Assembly (NCBI RefSeq): GCF_000812945.1 | Contig: NZ_JSYM01000001.1 | Coordinates: 1,302,001-1,366,000 of the forward strand | DNA: 64,000 bases | Origin: Flavobacterium sp. AED | GTDB lineage: Bacteria; Bacteroidota; Bacteroidia; Flavobacteriales; Flavobacteriaceae | Direction: 5' to 3' | Shown: positions 47,504-56,768 of the stretch, in pieces | Position numbering within the stretch: the first letter of the stretch is position 1 | Layout: each line of letters begins with the position of its first letter | Notes under the pieces: model-generated | Database searches by the model: none | Seen by the model: only the letters and a program-made list of their open reading frames with translations | What the model was told of the DNA's origin: nothing | Translations under genes and position numbers: made by a program

Positions 47504-47892
47504 GTTTATGATTTTGATGTTTAATGCCAACTTCGACGAATCGTCTCAATTGTCTTCCAAATGTTGCAACACCTTAATTTTATAGCTCTAAAACAAGAAT
47601 TTGCATCATTTCCAGTAAATATTGACACAAATGAATAGATTTTTTTTGAATTAAAATGACCTATTTTGAATTTTCAAATAAAAGATATTGATAATTTATT
47701 GGCTTTAAAATTATTATATCTATAAAAAAAATCAATAAAAAATTCACATTATTAATTTATAAAAAAAATGAACCAAATTTTATTGGAAAGCAATATGAAT
47801 TGCTTTTTTGTTCGAATCAGAAGCGATTGAAATCTCCCAATCATTTAATAAACCAAACTAAATAAATTAAAACTATTTAAAATGAAAAATCA
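47504..47892. promoter_or_regulatory. Regulatory region between the HTCS gene and susC
   Basis: A 389-bp AT-rich spacer between divergent PUL genes, where the HTCS AraC domain should bind. No exact TAnnTTTG box was found on either strand, consistent with an activator-dependent promoter. The only clear structure is the hairpin and T run at 47787-47810. No open frame was seen. Confidence 0.55.
47787..47810 (+). terminator. Terminator-like hairpin in the susC leader
   Basis: AAAGCAAT (47787-47794), loop ATGA, ATTGCTTT (47799-47806) and continuing T. It has the shape of an intrinsic terminator but sits ~85 bp upstream of the susC ATG, so it could attenuate susC or end a short leader RNA. Confidence 0.6.
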
Positions 47893-50800
47893 ATGAAAAC
47901 AAAAATCAACCAAATTTTAAAGAAGAGATATTGCCTCTTACTTTTTTTTAGCTTACTGCTACAAAAAGGGTATGCTCAAGAGCAAATTAAAATTACGGGA
48001 AAAATAACAGCTGCTCTTCACGGAGATCCTGTTCCTTTTGCCAATGTTCTTGTCAAGAATACACAAAATGGTGCAGTGACAGATTTTGATGGAAATTTTT
48101 CCATTACTGCTAAATCAGATGAAACACTTATAGTTTCTTACCAAGGATACAAAACAAAAGAAATAGCTATAAAGAATCAGAAAATAATTAATATTTCAAT
48201 CGAAGAAAGTGCAGTTGCCTTAGATGAAGTAGTTCTTGTAGGTTACGGATCACAGCAAAAGAAAGATTTAACGGGAGCTATTTCTGTCGTTAAAGCGAAT
48301 GAGATCCAGAAAAGACAAGTTACAACGATGGCCGAAGGATTGCAAGGCTTAGTAACAGGTGTCAAAGTTCGAGGAGGAGGAAGACCTGGACAAGAAGCAA
48401 GTATTGAAATTCGTGGACTTAAAAATCTTCAAAACACAAATCCTCTTTATGTAGTTGATGGTTTAATTACTACAGCTAACAGAGATTTTAATCCAAATGA
48501 CATTGAAACCATTCAGGTTTTAAAAGATGCTTCTGCAGCAGCTATTTACGGATCTAGAGCTGCAAACGGGGTAATTATTATCACAACTAAAAAAGGTAAA
48601 AAAGGCCCTTTGAAAATTGAAGTTTCCTCTAAAACAAGTTTTTCAACTATGCCAAAATATGATTTGATGGGTACGGAAGAATTTTCGAAATTCAACTTTC
48701 AAGCCTATGATAATGCTGGTATTCCGAGACAAAACTTGAATCTAGGAGTAAATACGGATTGGCAAAAAGAGATTTTTAAACAAGGATTGCTTCAGGATTA
48801 TAACGCCAGTTTTTCCGGAGGTGGTGACAATTCCACTTTTTTCATCTCAGCAAACTATTTTGGAAATGAAGGAACTGTAATTTCAACTGATTTTAACCGT
48901 GTTTCTTTTAGAGTGAACTCTAGCGGAAGTAAAGGGATTTTTAGCATTGGTGAGAACTTAGCTATCAGTAATTCAAGAACAGATGAAATGTCTGGAAATC
49001 CTATAATCGATGCTTACCGATTATTACCTACGATTCCTGTTTATGATGAAGATAATCCAGGAGGGTATGGTTATGGAAAACAAGGTGTAGCGAATACTTT
49101 TGGAACAAATCCAATTGCACTTGCCAATTTATTAGACACTAAAAACGAAAATTTCAGAATTAGAGGAAACTTATGGTCCGAAGTAAAACTAGCTTCTTTT
49201 TTAAAGTATCGCTTTAATTTTGGATACGAAACCAGTTTCGACAGTTATAACTTTATTAGAAAATTAGGAAATTGGACTTTGAATCAGCCTTTTGAACAAT
49301 CGTTTATCAACCAAAATAAAGGCCGCTCAGAAACTAAATTATTTGAAAACACATTGACTTTTAAAAAAGAATTTGGCAAGCATGACATTACGATTTTGGC
49401 AGGTCAAACATTTCAAAAAGACAACTACGACCAAATATATGGTACCAAAAGAAATCTTTTGATTAATCCAAGTACAGGGGAGTATTTTGATGTTTTAGAT
49501 TTAGGAAATCAAGCAGAAGTTGGCGGGTTTAGAAATGAGGCTGCATTAGCTTCTTATTTGGGAAGACTGGAATACAATTATGATGATCGTTATTTATTTA
49601 ATGCAGTTTTCAGACGTGACGGTTCTTCAAAATTTAGTGATGCCAATAAATGGGGGAACTTTCCATCAGCTTCATTAGGATGGAGAGTGAGCAACGAATC
49701 CTTTTTTAAATCAAAATTCATTAATGATTTGAAATTAAGAGCTAGTTATGGGGAATTAGGTAGTGGAAATATTGGAAACTACGAATACCAAGGCTTCATA
49801 AACACTTTTGGTGCTATTGTACTTGGAGATGGTCAAACTTTATATCCATCAGCCACTCAAGTTAGATTAGCAAATGATGAATTGCGTTGGGAAAAATTAA
49901 AACAAACCAATGTCGGGATAGATTTAGGAATGCTTAATAGCTCTTTACGCTTAACGGCAGATTATTTTGTTGCCCGTACTGAAGATGTTTTATTTGGATT
50001 CCCAATATTGATGACAACGGGTAATGACGGAGGAAATCCTATTTCAAATGCGGCAACTGTACAGAATAAAGGATTTGAATTGGATTTAAGCTACAGCAAA
50101 AAAATAAATGATTTTTCATTCAATGCATCTGTAAACTTTACCAAACTAAACAATAAATTAGTTTCCCTTGGTAACGGACAAAATGAAAGCATTCAAGGAA
50201 ATACAATTACAAAAGCGGGAAGTGCCGTAGGAATGTGGTATATGTTACAAACGGATGGATTGTTCCAAAACCAAGATGAAATTCAAAACTATGTGAATTC
50301 AGCCGGAACTGTAATTATGCCAAATGCAAAACCTGGAGACATTCGATTTAAAGATGTAAATGACGATGGAGAAATTACAAATGAAGACAAAGATGTTGTA
50401 GGCAGTCCATGGCCAGAGTTTGAAATGGGTTTTAATGCTGGAGCTTCTTACAAAGGTTTTGATTTCTCTATGAACTGGATTGGTTCTCATGGAGCTACTG
50501 TTTATAACGGATTTAGAAGTACGGTTGATCGTTTTGATGACGACAGTAACTACAGAACAGGAATTCATCCTTGGACTCCTGAAAATCCAAACACTGATTT
50601 CCCTAGAATTGTAAAAGGAACTACTTTAAATGCTAGAGGTGATAGTGATCGTTTTTTAGAGAGTGGTGATTTTATCAGACTTAAATACATTGGATTTGGC
50701 TATAACCTACCTGAAAAACTTTTACAAAAAGCGGGTCTTACAAGCGCCAGATTTTCTTTATCTGCACAAAATGTGATTACAATTACAAAATATCTAGGAC

Positions 50801-50904
50801 TTGATCCTGAATTTAGTAATGGTAATATTTTTCAAAGAGGTGTGGATGTTGGTTCTTTTCCAAACCTGAAAACCTATTCATTCGGCGTGGAATTTAGTTT
50901 TTAA
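47893..50904 (+). CDS. SusC/RagA-family TonB-dependent outer-membrane transporter
   Basis: A 1003-residue outer-membrane importer of oligosaccharides. Signal peptide (ends QKGYAQ, ~29), carboxypeptidase-regulatory-like domain (~33-115, ITGKITAALHGDPVPFANV), plug domain (~120-235, KDLTGAISVVKANEIQKRQV and IEIRGLKN...PLYVVDG), and a 22-strand barrel to the terminal FSFGVEFSF-like end with Phe last (SFGVEFSF). It works with the SusD protein encoded 18 bp downstream. TonB/ExbBD are elsewhere. Confidence 0.96.
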   Translation: MKTKINQILKKRYCLLLFFSLLLQKGYAQEQIKITGKITAALHGDPVPFANVLVKNTQNGAVTDFDGNFSITAKSDETLIVSYQGYKTKEIAIKNQKIINISIEESAVALDEVVLVGYGSQQKKDLTGAISVVKANEIQKRQVTTMAEGLQGLVTGVKVRGGGRPGQEASIEIRGLKNLQNTNPLYVVDGLITTANRDFNPNDIETIQVLKDASAAAIYGSRAANGVIIITTKKGKKGPLKIEVSSKTSFSTMPKYDLMGTEEFSKFNFQAYDNAGIPRQNLNLGVNTDWQKEIFKQGLLQDYNASFSGGGDNSTFFISANYFGNEGTVISTDFNRVSFRVNSSGSKGIFSIGENLAISNSRTDEMSGNPIIDAYRLLPTIPVYDEDNPGGYGYGKQGVANTFGTNPIALANLLDTKNENFRIRGNLWSEVKLASFLKYRFNFGYETSFDSYNFIRKLGNWTLNQPFEQSFINQNKGRSETKLFENTLTFKKEFGKHDITILAGQTFQKDNYDQIYGTKRNLLINPSTGEYFDVLDLGNQAEVGGFRNEAALASYLGRLEYNYDDRYLFNAVFRRDGSSKFSDANKWGNFPSASLGWRVSNESFFKSKFINDLKLRASYGELGSGNIGNYEYQGFINTFGAIVLGDGQTLYPSATQVRLANDELRWEKLKQTNVGIDLGMLNSSLRLTADYFVARTEDVLFGFPILMTTGNDGGNPISNAATVQNKGFELDLSYSKKINDFSFNASVNFTKLNNKLVSLGNGQNESIQGNTITKAGSAVGMWYMLQTDGLFQNQDEIQNYVNSAGTVIMPNAKPGDIRFKDVNDDGEITNEDKDVVGSPWPEFEMGFNAGASYKGFDFSMNWIGSHGATVYNGFRSTVDRFDDDSNYRTGIHPWTPENPNTDFPRIVKGTTLNARGDSDRFLESGDFIRLKYIGFGYNLPEKLLQKAGLTSARFSLSAQNVITITKYLGLDPEFSNGNIFQRGVDVGSFPNLKTYSFGVEFSF

Positions 50905-50922
50905 TTTTAAAAAAATAGCATA

Positions 50923-52449
50923 ATGAAAAAAATATTTTTAATAACTGTAGTTTTTCTCAATCTCTTATCCTTGTCTTCATGTGATAATGAATTGGAACTT
51001 AACAACCCAAATACGCTAACAACTGGCCAGTATTGGGCTACAGAAAGTGATGCACAAGCAGGGATAAATTCTGTTTATGCCATGTTTTACAAAGATGGTT
51101 TGTGGGCAAGATGGATTTATTTCCGTCTGGATTTAACATCCGATGAAGGCTTCAGCCAAAGTCCTTGGATAGAATTAGCGGACTGGACACGATTTAATTA
51201 CATCAATTATAATTTCTGGGAAGGAAACAACGTAACCTGGAGAGATACCTATAAAGCTATTTTCAGATGCAATCAGGTTCTTGCCAATGTTCCAAAAATC
51301 GAATTCAAAAATGAAGATGATAAAAAGAAAATTTTAGCTGAAGCAAAATTTTTAAGAGCATTACACTATTATTATGCAGCTATACTTTGGGAAAATATTC
51401 CAATCGTTTTAGAGCCATCAACACCAAATGATCGTCCAGAGCAAAAAAACATCACGGAAGTTTGGGCACAAATAGAAAAAGACTTAAACGATTCTTTTGC
51501 TGATTTACCAACTGAATGGGCGGGAGATCAAACAGGAAGACCAGACAAAGGTGCTGCAAAAGGAATGCTTGCAAAAGTATACATGCAACAACACAAATGG
51601 ACAGAAGCTAAAACAGCTTTAGAATATTTAATTTCTGGTACTGGAGCAAAATACAGTTTAGTCGCTAATTACAGAGATAACTTTACTGCTGTAAATGAAA
51701 ACAACAGTGAATCTGTTTTTGAAATTCAGTTTGGAGACCAAAGAAAAGGCGGAACTGATGAAGGTCCAAGTGCTGCTGTTTCCAGTAACCGTGCCCAATT
51801 TTTTGCCCCAAGGAGTATCGGATGGTCAGACGGACAAGCAAGATTTTGGTTAGTAGACGCTTTCAAAAAAGAAAAAAATAAAGACGGAGGTTTAGATATT
51901 CGATTAAAATACACCTTGTTTTATCCTGATTTATTAGCTGATTTTGGAGACAAAACATACAATAAAACTTGGCAATGGGGAGCAAATGAAGCTTGGTTCA
52001 GAAAAGGTAGTAGAGATTATTACAGAGATAATGAAGATTATTACAGTCAAGTGAACTATCGATTAATTCGCTATGCTGATATTTTATTGCGTTACGCTGA
52101 AGTCTTGAATGAAACAGGAAATACTGCAGGTGCCTACCAATATGTAGACATGGTAAGAGCTCGTGTAAATATGGGAACTTTAGCAGTTGCGCACCCTGAA
52201 ATTGGGAATGATAAAGCTAAATTTTTGGAGCAATTAAAAATGGAACGCGTTTTAGAATTGGCTGGCGAAAGTGTTCGTTGGGAAGATTTAAAACGTTGGG
52301 GAGATTTAGACACTCAAGCTGCTGTGGATAAAATTTCATTGCGTGATCCTGATTTTAAAAACTTTAAGGTTGGTAAAAATCAAAGATTACCAATTCCTCA
52401 AGTTGAGGTTGATAATAACCCTAATTTAAGTCAACATCCGGAATACTAA
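50923..52449 (+). CDS. SusD/RagB-family nutrient-binding lipoprotein
   Basis: A 508-residue surface lipoprotein (LSLSSC lipobox, Cys20) that captures glycans and forms the lid over SusC. The N-terminal SusD-like part contains LNNPNTLTTGQYWATESDAQAGINSVY-type sequence. The TPR-like middle has AEAKFLRALHYYYAA. The C-terminal RagB domain ends KNQRLPIPQVEVDNNPNL, a typical SusD ending. It is co-transcribed with susC and followed by a strong hairpin. Confidence 0.95.
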   Translation: MKKIFLITVVFLNLLSLSSCDNELELNNPNTLTTGQYWATESDAQAGINSVYAMFYKDGLWARWIYFRLDLTSDEGFSQSPWIELADWTRFNYINYNFWEGNNVTWRDTYKAIFRCNQVLANVPKIEFKNEDDKKKILAEAKFLRALHYYYAAILWENIPIVLEPSTPNDRPEQKNITEVWAQIEKDLNDSFADLPTEWAGDQTGRPDKGAAKGMLAKVYMQQHKWTEAKTALEYLISGTGAKYSLVANYRDNFTAVNENNSESVFEIQFGDQRKGGTDEGPSAAVSSNRAQFFAPRSIGWSDGQARFWLVDAFKKEKNKDGGLDIRLKYTLFYPDLLADFGDKTYNKTWQWGANEAWFRKGSRDYYRDNEDYYSQVNYRLIRYADILLRYAEVLNETGNTAGAYQYVDMVRARVNMGTLAVAHPEIGNDKAKFLEQLKMERVLELAGESVRWEDLKRWGDLDTQAAVDKISLRDPDFKNFKVGKNQRLPIPQVEVDNNPNLSQHPEY

Positions 52450-52456
52450 TTTTTAA

Positions 52457-52494
52457 TTTTTTAGGGAATGACCGTAGAATCATTCCCTAAAAAT
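52457..52494 (+). promoter_or_regulatory. Hairpin after the SusD gene
   Basis: TTAGGGAATGA (52461-52471) pairs with TCATTCCCTAA (52480-52490). A and T tracts are moderate. It may terminate part of the transcript or protect the susCD mRNA 3' end. Confidence 0.6.
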
Positions 52495-52528
52495 TAACGC
52501 AGACTTGTTCAAATTAAGAAAATTTATA

Positions 52529-53707
52529 ATGAAAAAAACGAAACTGTATCTGGCATTTATGTTGGTAGGGATGCTATTACTTAGTTGTAACAGAGCCAAA
52601 ACCAATTCAGAAGAGAATGATAAAAAAAATCAAGCAGAACAATCTGTAGATAAAAGAGAAATTTGGACAAAAGAACAGGCAAATTCATGGTATGCAAAAC
52701 AGCCGTGGCTAGTAGGGTCTAATTATAACCCAAGTACAGCCATAAATCAACTGGAAATGTGGCAAAAGGAAACTTTTGATCCTAAAAGAATTGATCAAGA
52801 ACTAGGTTGGGCTGAGCAAATAGGAATGAATACCATGCGTGTTTATTTGCATGACTTATTGCACAAACAAGATGCAGTAGGTTTATATAAAAGAATGGAT
52901 ACCTTTTTAGAAATTGCCGATAAACATCATATAAAAATTTTATTTGTACTTTTTGATTCTTGTTGGGATCCCTTCCCAGAATTAGGAAAACAAAGAGCTC
53001 CAAAACCATTTGTCCATAATTCAGGATGGGTACAAAGTCCAGGGCAAAAAGCTTTGTCAGACGCAAAAGAATATCCACGTTTAGAAAAATACGTAAAGGA
53101 AACAGTTGCTCATTTCAAAGATGATCAAAGAATATTGGGTTGGGATGTTTGGAATGAACCGGATAACATGACAGGTCCTTCTTATGAAAAAGTTGAAATC
53201 GCTAACAAAGTTGATTTAGTGTACAATCTTTTGGGAAAAGTATTCGAATGGGCTAGAGAAAGTAACCCTTCACAGCCACTTACCTCAGGTGTTTGGGCTG
53301 GTGATTGGACAGAGGCGAATCTAAAACCCATTTTTAAATTACAGTTAGACCAATCGGATGTGATTTCTTTTCATTGTTATGATAAACCCAAAGACTTCGT
53401 AAAACGTATCAATGAATTGAAACGTTATGGAAAACCAATGTTGTGTACTGAATATATGGCACGTCCTAATGGAAGTACATTCGAAGGATTTTTGCCAATT
53501 GCAAAAGAAAATAAAATTGCTATGATCAATTGGGGTTTAGTTGATGGAAAATCACAGACTAAATTCCCTTGGGATAGCTGGACTAAAAAATACACTTCTG
53601 CTCCACCTGTATGGTTTCACGAAGTCTTCAATACAGACGGTACACCTTATAAAAAATCTGAAACCGATTTTATTAAAAAAATCACTTCTGAGGCTAATAA
53701 GAAATAA
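52529..53707 (+). CDS. GH5-like (cellulase-family fold) glycoside hydrolase lipoprotein
   Basis: A 392-residue (beta/alpha)8 hydrolase with a lipobox (MLLLSC). The acid/base Glu210 is in WDVWNEPDN and the nucleophile Glu308 in LCTEYMA, the two glutamates expected for clan GH-A. The N-terminal WLVGSNYNPSTAINQLEMW and WGLVDGKSQT fit a GH5-like group annotated as cellulase-family or xylanase-like. The Met at 52529 directly precedes the signal peptide, while the frame is open to 52505. Its product specificity cannot be told from sequence. Confidence 0.85.
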   Translation: MKKTKLYLAFMLVGMLLLSCNRAKTNSEENDKKNQAEQSVDKREIWTKEQANSWYAKQPWLVGSNYNPSTAINQLEMWQKETFDPKRIDQELGWAEQIGMNTMRVYLHDLLHKQDAVGLYKRMDTFLEIADKHHIKILFVLFDSCWDPFPELGKQRAPKPFVHNSGWVQSPGQKALSDAKEYPRLEKYVKETVAHFKDDQRILGWDVWNEPDNMTGPSYEKVEIANKVDLVYNLLGKVFEWARESNPSQPLTSGVWAGDWTEANLKPIFKLQLDQSDVISFHCYDKPKDFVKRINELKRYGKPMLCTEYMARPNGSTFEGFLPIAKENKIAMINWGLVDGKSQTKFPWDSWTKKYTSAPPVWFHEVFNTDGTPYKKSETDFIKKITSEANKK

Positions 53708-53722
53708 AAACAAGTTAAAAAC

Positions 53723-53754
53723 TAACCCTATTTTGATTTATTAAAATAGGGTTA
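53723..53754 (+). promoter_or_regulatory. Hairpin after the GH5-like gene
   Basis: TAACCCTATTTT (53723-53734) pairs perfectly with AAAATAGGGTTA (53743-53754). The 12-bp stem lacks a clear T run and lies 15 bp before the next start codon. Confidence 0.65.
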
Positions 53755-53768
53755 TAATACAAAAATGA

Positions 53769-54824
53769 ATGAAAAACAGAATCCTAAATACGCTTTTTTT
53801 AATTGCAGTTTTATTGTTAGAAACGGCATTATTTGCGCAGCAACCTAATCCGCCGGGACAAGTACAAAACGGTTCAAAAGCGAAAAATGAAGCCTATTTG
53901 TTTGCGCACATGACGCATACGGATTATGGGAGATTGTATTATTCAGTAAGTCTTGATGGCTTACATTGGACCAATTTAAACAATGGGAAAAGAGTTTTTC
54001 CGGAATATCAAGGGCACCCGGATATTTGCAAAGGTCCGAACGGCAACTATTATATAGCAGGAAATACCAGCGATGAGTCACCAGAAATTAATATATGGGT
54101 TTCTGATGATTTGATTACTTGGAAAAAACACGCTGTTTATACGCCAGATTTAAAAAGTACTCCTGATTATTCAAACGCATTGCAAAGAATAGGCGCTCCA
54201 AAATTGTATTACGATAAAGATTCCGCAAAGTTTATGCTAACCTGGCACACGCCTCACAAACAAGGTTCTAAAGAAGATCCAGAAGCCTATTGGGCAAGTC
54301 AAAGAACACTTTATGTGTTGTCCAAAGATTTAAAAACTTTTGAAGGTACTCCAAATCGCTTGTTTGATTGGGACATGGGAACGATTGATGTATTTATCAG
54401 AAAAGTGGGAGATTCCTATTATGCCATTTTAAAAGATGAAACCTACCCAACTTTATATTGGACAACGGGAAAAACCATCCGAATTGCTAAATCAAAATCG
54501 CTTCTAGGACCTTATTCCTTGCCACAGGAATCAATTAGTCCAAATTTTAGAGAAGCGCCTATGTTGATTCCATCGCCAGATGATAAAATTTGGTATATGT
54601 ATTACGAGCAATATCCTGGAGTCTCTTATGGATTATCCATTTCAGATAATTTAAACGGACCTTGGTTTCAAGCATCAGGATATACTTTTTATAGTGATTG
54701 GGATAAATACAGTTTGCCTGAAAAAGCAAGACACGGTTGCATGATTTCTATTTCTACAAAAGAGTATGATAGTTTGGTGCAAAAATTTGGTATAACCAAA
54801 ACAGAATCGAATCCCAAAAAGTAA
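53769..54824 (+). CDS. Exported GH43-like five-bladed propeller hydrolase
   Basis: A 351-residue protein with a signal peptide (LFLIAVLLLETALFAQ). It has propeller-type strands: HTDYGRLYYSVSLDGLHW, HPDICKGPNGNYYIAGN, APKLYYDKDSAKFMLTW and REAPMLIPSPDDKIWYMYYEQ. The repeated 'S-D-G-x-W' and 'Y-Y-W' style and the candidate acid Glu in REAPML point to clan GH-F (GH43-like), but the three catalytic residues cannot be assigned with confidence. It could be an unusual or unclassified GH43-related enzyme. Confidence 0.7.
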   Translation: MKNRILNTLFLIAVLLLETALFAQQPNPPGQVQNGSKAKNEAYLFAHMTHTDYGRLYYSVSLDGLHWTNLNNGKRVFPEYQGHPDICKGPNGNYYIAGNTSDESPEINIWVSDDLITWKKHAVYTPDLKSTPDYSNALQRIGAPKLYYDKDSAKFMLTWHTPHKQGSKEDPEAYWASQRTLYVLSKDLKTFEGTPNRLFDWDMGTIDVFIRKVGDSYYAILKDETYPTLYWTTGKTIRIAKSKSLLGPYSLPQESISPNFREAPMLIPSPDDKIWYMYYEQYPGVSYGLSISDNLNGPWFQASGYTFYSDWDKYSLPEKARHGCMISISTKEYDSLVQKFGITKTESNPKK

Positions 54825-54827
54825 AAA

Positions 54828-56579
54828 ATGAAAAAAATAAATTATGCGTTTCTAGGGCTTATTTTCATTCCATTACTTTCCTGTAGTGATTCTCCAAATG
54901 TGATTGATGAAAAACCAGTTGTAGAAAATATTGCATCTAAACCAGCTGTAGAAGGCATCAGAATCGCTTGGGATTATACTACTTTAATTCAAGTTTCGGA
55001 TAAAAACAGCACTGATTACAATGGCTACGCCAGATTAGTACAGTTGAAGGACAAGAAATTAATGTGTACTTACGAATCCGGCGGAGCGATTTTAGTGAAA
55101 ACGAGCAGTGATTTTGGCAACACTTGGAGTACGCCTATTAAAGTAGTCTCCGGGAATGCTTTGGTGAATATGACCACACCGGATATTTTACAATTAAAGG
55201 ACAATTCTATTTTAATTTGTTATAATCCAAGACCAATTGCAGGAGGGAATGGCACCGAAAAATTTTCTATCAACACGATAAAAAGTTATGATGGAGGTTT
55301 AACCTGGAGCGAAAATCAAGTAGTTTATGAAGCCAGTTCTGATTTTGAAAATGGCTGTTGGGAACCTTCGGCGTTACAAATTCCAAGTGGCGAAATTCAA
55401 TTGTTTTTTTCCAATGAAAATGTGTACCGCAATTCGAATGAGCAAAATATCTCTCTAATTCGTTCTTCGGATAATGGATTAACATGGTCAACAACACCAG
55501 AAATTGTGAGTTTCAGATCCGGAAAAAGAGATGGAATGCCTTCTCCGATTCTATTAAAAAACCAAACAGAAATTGTTTTTTCTATTGAAGATAATGGCGT
55601 TGAGAATCAATTTAAACCATATACAATCCGAAATTCTATTTCCGAAAACTGGAAACAACCAGTCGATGCAAATAGCAATAATAGAAATTATGCCTTGGAA
55701 GAAGTGTTGAGTAATCCAGTTTATGCGGGCGCTCCGTATCTGTCACAAATCAGTACGGGAGAAGTTTTGATGTCTTATCAAGGAACCGAAAATAGGACAA
55801 CAAATGACATTAATAATGCCGATATGAAAGTGGTTATAGGTACTACTGACGCTAAAAATTTTAATAGAAAATCGACTCCGTTTTTAATTTCCAGCGGAAA
55901 ATCAGCTTTGTGGAACAGTATTACGGTTTTGGATGATGACACTGTAGTTGCTTTAACCAGCACTAATCAATTTTCAAATTCTTCACAAATCTGGATGATA
56001 AAAGGGCATATTTTGCCTGAAATTAATGCAGCACAAGAAACAGCCATAATAGACGGACTAAACAATGAAGTGGTTTGGCAAAAAGAACCCCCTGTTTTTA
56101 TTGGTCAAAAAAGCACAACACAATTAGAAGCCAATTTTACGTATAACGCAGCGTTTTTGTATGTTTTTGCCCAAGTGAAAGACAGCCAGATTGCAAGTAC
56201 GGATGATTTAACAGGAAGTGATGGTTTGAATTTGTATTTAGACCCTAAGAATAAAAATTTAATAGCTCCTGGAAGTTCCATTTTTAAACTGGAATTAGGA
56301 CAGTCCACTGTTTTTTCCATGTATGAGGGAGAAAACAGCAAATGGAAAAAATTAGCGGGTTTACAAGGAATTGTAACAACTACAGTCAAAACTACAAATG
56401 GTTATCGAATAGAAGCCAAAATTCCTTGGATAGTATTAGGCGGAATGCCTGCAAAACAAACCAGAATGGGTTGCAATATAGAGCTTAGAGAAAAAGGAAC
56501 AAATAGTTATACAGAAGGTATTGCAACCAATATAAATGATAAACCGTATTCTTGGTCCACTTTAAAGTTGGCTAATTAA
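54828..56579 (+). CDS. Sialidase/GH93-fold lipoprotein with C-terminal CBM9-like domain
   Basis: A 583-residue lipoprotein (lipobox LLSC). Residues ~45-400 form a six-bladed propeller with Asp boxes SSDFGNTWS, SYDGGLTWS and SSDNGLTWS. Residues ~405-583 look like a CBM9/DOMON-like sugar-binding domain (FTYNAAFLYVFAQVKDSQI, GSDGLNLYLDPKNK, YRIEAKIPWIVLG). The fold is shared by sialidases (GH33) and exo-arabinanases (GH93). With GH43 neighbours and no sialic-acid genes, GH93-like exo-arabinanase activity is more likely. The start is 3 bp after the previous stop codon. Confidence 0.8.
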   Translation: MKKINYAFLGLIFIPLLSCSDSPNVIDEKPVVENIASKPAVEGIRIAWDYTTLIQVSDKNSTDYNGYARLVQLKDKKLMCTYESGGAILVKTSSDFGNTWSTPIKVVSGNALVNMTTPDILQLKDNSILICYNPRPIAGGNGTEKFSINTIKSYDGGLTWSENQVVYEASSDFENGCWEPSALQIPSGEIQLFFSNENVYRNSNEQNISLIRSSDNGLTWSTTPEIVSFRSGKRDGMPSPILLKNQTEIVFSIEDNGVENQFKPYTIRNSISENWKQPVDANSNNRNYALEEVLSNPVYAGAPYLSQISTGEVLMSYQGTENRTTNDINNADMKVVIGTTDAKNFNRKSTPFLISSGKSALWNSITVLDDDTVVALTSTNQFSNSSQIWMIKGHILPEINAAQETAIIDGLNNEVVWQKEPPVFIGQKSTTQLEANFTYNAAFLYVFAQVKDSQIASTDDLTGSDGLNLYLDPKNKNLIAPGSSIFKLELGQSTVFSMYEGENSKWKKLAGLQGIVTTTVKTTNGYRIEAKIPWIVLGGMPAKQTRMGCNIELREKGTNSYTEGIATNINDKPYSWSTLKLAN

Positions 56580-56665
56580 TATATTAAAGAAATTTAAAAA
56601 ACCGGTGAATTTTTAATGGTTAAAGAATTCACAATAAGGTGGTTGATTAGGTTAGTTTTTTGGGA

Positions 56666-56702
56666 ATTACCAGACTGTTTTAAATGGTCTGGTAATTTAT
56701 TT
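56666..56702 (+). terminator. Hairpin in the gap before the GH2 gene
   Basis: ATTACCAGAC (56666-56675) pairs with GTCTGGTAAT (56687-56696), followed by TTTATTTA. It is a possible weak terminator that splits the PUL into two transcripts. The 190-bp gap is the longest within the rightward PUL genes. Confidence 0.6.
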
Positions 56703-56768
56703 AGTAACAGAAATAAAAAACAGACATCAATTTTAGTGATGTATGCTCATAAAATAAATTAGATACAA

